NCBI GenBank assembly: GCA_000711775.1
Contig: ARYC01002007.1
Location: forward strand, 19,060 to 83,059
Source: Oxytricha trifallax
Lineage: Eukaryota > Ciliophora > Spirotrichea > Sporadotrichida > Oxytrichidae
Length of the DNA stretch: 64,000 nt
Reading direction: 5' to 3'
Below the pieces are notes generated by a model. The model did not search any database, had not been told where the DNA came from, and worked only from the letters and a program-made list of their open reading frames with translations. Of this stretch, positions 60,001-64,000 are shown in pieces. The stretch's first letter is position 1; each line of letters starts with the position of its first letter. A program made the position numbers and the translations under genes.

Positions 60001-63000
60001 TTTTTAATTCTCTACAAGATGAGTTATTTTTGAGATCACTTGGATCATGTGAAGTATGAGTTTTTGAAATTATAGAAATTAAAAAGCCCAAAAGATAGAT
60101 TAATTTAAATTAAAATTAAATCAAATTAAAAATAAAATTAATTAAATTAAATTTAAAATAAAAATTTAGGTCTTCAATAACAGGCTCTGAATCGCACGGG
60201 AAGGGCTTCAAATCGCAACTTTCTAGAATTGCCAAAATCTCTAAAATTTATTTCAATTTTTAGGAAATTTTGGGAATCTCGAAATTGAACATTTGCCAAC
60301 ACCAAGCTTCATCCTTGCTTTCCAGAGTCGCGAATACACAGGAAAGATGCAGAATTTATTAATTAGCAGGAATAACATAAAACAAAAATTAACAAAGCAA
60401 GCCTTCACCCTTTAACAGTTGACTTTATGAAATTGGTCCAAGGAATTTTATAGCAAAATTACACTTTTCTTTACTTTGCTTATTTTAGGCGATGATTATT
60501 TTTTATAATTTGAGAATATATAACTAATATAAAGTTTTTAATTCTCTACAAGATGAGTTATTTTTGAGATCACTTGGATCATGTGAAGTATGAGTTTTTG
60601 AAATTAAAGAAATTAAAAAGCCCAAAAGATAGATTAATTTAAATTAAAATTAAATCAAATTAAAAATAAAATTAATTAAATTAAATTTAAAATAAAAATT
60701 TAGGTCTTCAATAAGAGGCTCTGAATCGCACGGGAAGGGCTTCAAATCGCAACTTTCTAGAATTGCCAAAATCTCTAAAATTTATTTCAATTTTTAGGAA
60801 ATTTTGGGAATCTCGAAATTGAACATTTGCCAACACCAAGCTTCATCCTTGCTTTCCAGAGTCGCGAATACACAGGAAGGATGCAGAATTTATTAATTAG
60901 CAGGAATAACATAAAACAAAAATTAAGTAAGTAATGCTTCACCCTTTAACAGTTGACTTTATGAAATTGGTCCAAGGAATTTTATAGCAAAATTACACTT
61001 TTCTTTACTTTGCTTATTTTAGGCGATGATTATTTTTTATAATTTGAGAATATATAACTAATATAAAGTTTTTAATTCTCTACAAGATGAGTAATTTTTG
61101 AGATCACATGGATCATGTGAAGTATGAGTTTTTGAAATTATAGAAATTAAAAAGCCCAAAAGATAGATTAATTTAAATTAAAATTAAATCAAATTAAAAA
61201 TAATTAATTAAATTAAATTTAAAATAAAAATTTAGGTCTTCAATAACAGGCTCTGAATCGCACGGGAAGGGCTTCAAATCGCAACTTTCTAGAATTGCCA
61301 AAATCTCTAAAATTTATTTCAATTTTTAGGAAATTTTGGGAATCTCGAAATTGAGCATTTGCCAACACCAAGCTTCATCCTTGCTTTCCATGGTCGCGAA
61401 TACTCAGGAAAGATGCAGAATTTATTAATTAGTAGGAATAACATAAAACAATTATTTACAAAGCAAGCCTTCACCCTTTAACAGTTGACTTTATGAAATT
61501 GGTCCAAGGAATTTTATAGCAAAATTACACTTTTCTTTACATTGCCTATTTTAAGCGATGATTATTTTTTATAATTTGAGAATATATAACTAATATGTAG
61601 TTTTTAATTCTCTACAAGATGAGTTATTTTTGAGGTCACTTGGATCATTTGAAGTATGAGTTTTTGAAATTAAAGAAATTAAAAAGCCCAAAAGATAGAT
61701 TAATTTAAATTAAAATTAAATCAAATTAAAAATAAAATTAATTAAATTTAATTTAAAATAAAAATTTAGGTCTTCAATTAGAGGCTCTGAATCGCACGGG
61801 AAGGGCTTCAAATCGCAACTTTCTAGAATTGCCAAAATCTCTAAAATTTATTTCAATTTTTAGGAAATTTTGGGAATCTCGAAATTGAACATTTGCCAAC
61901 ACCAAGCTTCATCCTTGCTTCCCAGGGTCGTGAATACACAGGAAAGATGCAGAATTTGTTAGTTAACAGGAATAACATAATATAAAAATTTACAAAGTAA
62001 GCCTTCACCCTTTAACAGTTGACTTTATGAAATTGGTCCAAGGAATTTTATAGCAAAATTACACTTTTCTTTACATTGCCTATTTTAAGCGATGATTATT
62101 TTTTATAATTTGAGAATATATAACTAATATGTAGTTTTTAATTCTCTACAAGATGAGTTATTTTTGAGGTCACTTGGATCATTTGAAGTATGAGTTTTTG
62201 AAATTAAAGAAATTAAAAAGCCCAAAAGATAGATTAATTTAAATTAAAATTAAATCAAATTAAAAATAAAATTAATTAAATTTAATTTAAAATAAAAATT
62301 TAGGTCTTCAATTAGAGGCTCTGAATCGCACGGGAAGGGCTTCAAATCGCAACTTTCTAGAATTGCCAAAATCTCTAAAATTTATTTCAATTTTTAGGAA
62401 ATTTTAGGAATCTCGAAATTGAACATTTGCCAACACAAAGCTTCATCCTTGCTTTCCAGGGTCGCGAATACACAGGAAAGATGCAAAATTTATTAATTAG
62501 TAGGAATAACATAAAACAAAAATTTAAAAAGTAAGCCTTCACCCTTTAACAGTTGACTTTATGAAATTGGTCCAAGGAATTTTATAGCAAAATTACACTT
62601 TTCTTTACATTGCCTATTTTAAGCGATGATTATTTTTTATAATTTGAGAATATATAACTAATATGTAGTTTTTAATTCTCTACAAGATGAGTTATTTTTG
62701 AGGTCACTTGGATCATTTGAAGTATGAGTTTTTTGAAATTATAGAAATTAAAAAGCCCAAAAGATAGATTAATTTAAATTAAAATTAAATTAAATTTAAA
62801 ATAAAATTAATTAAATTAAATTAAAAATAAAGCTAATTAAATTAAATATAAAATAAAAATTTAGGTCTTCAATAACAGACTCTGAATCGCGCGGGAAGGG
62901 CTTCTAATCGCAACTATTTTTATTTGCAAAAATTGCTAAAATTTATTGCAATTTTTGGTAATTTTGAATCTCGAAATCGAACATTTGCCAACACCAAGCT

Positions 63001-64000
63001 TCATCCTTGCTTCCCAGGGTCGTAAATACACAAGAAAGATGCAGAATTTGTTAGTTAGCAGGAAAGACAAAGTATAAAAATTTACAAAGTAAGCCTTCAC
63101 CCTTTAACAGTTGACTTTATGAAATTGGTCGAAGGCATTTTATAGCAAATTACACTTTCTTTACTTTGCCTATTTTAAGCGATGATTATTTTTTATAATT
63201 TGAGAATATATAACTAATATGAAGTTTTTAATTCTCTACAAGATGAGTTATTTCGAGGTCACTTGGATCATTTGAAGTATGAGTTTTTGAAATTAAAGAA
63301 ATTAAAAAGCCCAAAAGATAGATTAATTTAAATTAAAATTAAATCAAATTAAAAATAAAATTAATTAAATTTAATTTAAAATAAAAATTTAGGTCTTCAA
63401 TTAGAGGCTCTGAATCGCACGGGAAGGGCTTCAAATCGCAACTTTCTAGAATTGCCAAAATCTCTAAAATTTATTTCAATTTTTAGGAAATTTTGGGAAT
63501 CTCGAAATTGAACATTTGCCAACACCAAGCTTCATCCTTGCTTCCCAGGGTCGTGAATACACAGGAAAGATGCAGAATTTATTAGTTAGCAGGAAAAACA
63601 TAAAATAAAATTTAATAAAGTAATGCTTCACCCTTTAACAGTTGACTTTATGAAATTAGTCGAAGACATTTTATAGCAAAATTCCACTTTTCTTTACTCT
63701 GCTTATTTTAGGCAATGATTATTTTTTAAAATCTGAGAAAATATAACTAATATGTAGTCTTTAATTCTCTACAAGATGAGTTATTTTGAGGTCACTTGGA
63801 TCATGTGAAGTATGAGTTTTTGAAATTATAGAAATTAAAAAGTCAAAAAGATTATTTTAAATTAAAATTAAAACTGCCTAAAATTAATTAAATTAAATTT
63901 AAAATAAAAATTTAGGTCTTCAATAACAGGCTCTGAATCGCACGGGAAGGGCTTCAAATCGCAACTTTCTAGAATTGCCAAAATCTCTAATTTATTTCAA
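48056..64000. repeat. ~533-bp tandem satellite array (about 30 units, open at right end)
   Basis: A landmark AGGTCTTCAA occurs 30 times from 48456 to 63914; the 29 intervals average 533 bp, most being 531–534, with extremes of 523 and 561 bp. Each unit has an extremely AT-rich part (TTAATTAAATTAAATTTAAA-like), a GC-richer box (GGCTCTGAATCGCACGGGAA, then GGGCTTCAAATCGCAACTTT), a second box (CGCGAATACACAGGAA), CACCCTTTAACAGTTGACTT and a TCACATGGATCATGTGA palindrome in many units. The first, partial unit (48056–48455) is clearly diverged, as expected at an array edge; the stretch 62860–63200 is also diverged. No open frame is conserved between units. It matches the general picture of germline-limited ciliate satellites; the period differs from the 170- and 380-bp Oxytricha satellites I know of. 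Confidence 0.95.

Noticed and set aside
48056..64000. Possible CRISPR array because of regular repeats
   Set aside because: Units are ~533 bp, wholly homologous, with no short repeat/unique spacer structure; the DNA is eukaryotic.
1..64000. Euplotes (TGA=Cys) or heterotrich (TGA=Trp, TAA/TAG stop) origin
   Set aside because: TAA and TAG occur inside conserved motifs and in the intact 372-aa ORF, so they must be sense codons; C4A4 ends and TBE gene content favour hypotrichs.

Overview
The window looks like germline (micronuclear) DNA of a ciliate, most likely a spirotrich/hypotrich of the Oxytricha–Stylonychia type. Three things support this. (1) Under the standard code almost nothing is open, but with TAA and TAG read as glutamine and TGA as stop, long protein-like frames appear; the clearest is a 372-residue frame at 14497–15615 with many internal TAA/TAG codons. 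(2) A transposon at 21132–25876 has the gene set of the telomere-bearing elements (TBE) known from Oxytricha germline DNA, and its left tip is two C4A4 repeats, the spirotrich telomere unit. (3) The rest is very AT-rich spacer, decayed retroelements and a large satellite array, as expected for DNA eliminated from the somatic nucleus. The species is not determined.

Layout. 1–8.3 kb: AT-rich spacer with two decayed coding-like patches on the minus strand. 8.3–13.4 kb: a decayed non-LTR retrotransposon (LINE A, minus) with an APE endonuclease, reverse transcriptase and a C-terminal domain resembling Ulp1/C48 cysteine peptidases. 14.2–15.8 kb: a plus-strand element with an intact 372-aa orphan ORF and an (ATT)n tail. 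16.9 kb: a tRNA-like fragment. 21.1–25.9 kb: the TBE-like transposon with DDE transposase, a 22-kDa-type protein and a zinc-finger/kinase protein, all damaged. 27.7–29 kb: decayed zinc-knuckle coding fragments (minus). 30.8–33.5 kb: a GC-richer block with three coding segments on alternating strands, the best candidate for macronucleus-destined sequence. 34.2–37 kb: a second, 5'-truncated LINE (LINE B, minus) homologous to LINE A. 37.6–39.2 kb: a second element sharing the 3' end of the 14-kb element. 39.6–46 kb: more zinc-knuckle/Trp-Asn-Asp-rich fragments and an EF-hand protein fragment. 48.06–64 kb: a tandem satellite of about 533 bp, roughly 30 units, running off the window end.

Most genes here are parts of mobile elements and nearly all carry frameshifts or in-frame TGA codons, so they are described as pseudogenes. 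All translations were made by eye with the ciliate code; homology calls rest on motif recognition, not database search, and boundaries without a stop or repeat edge are approximate.
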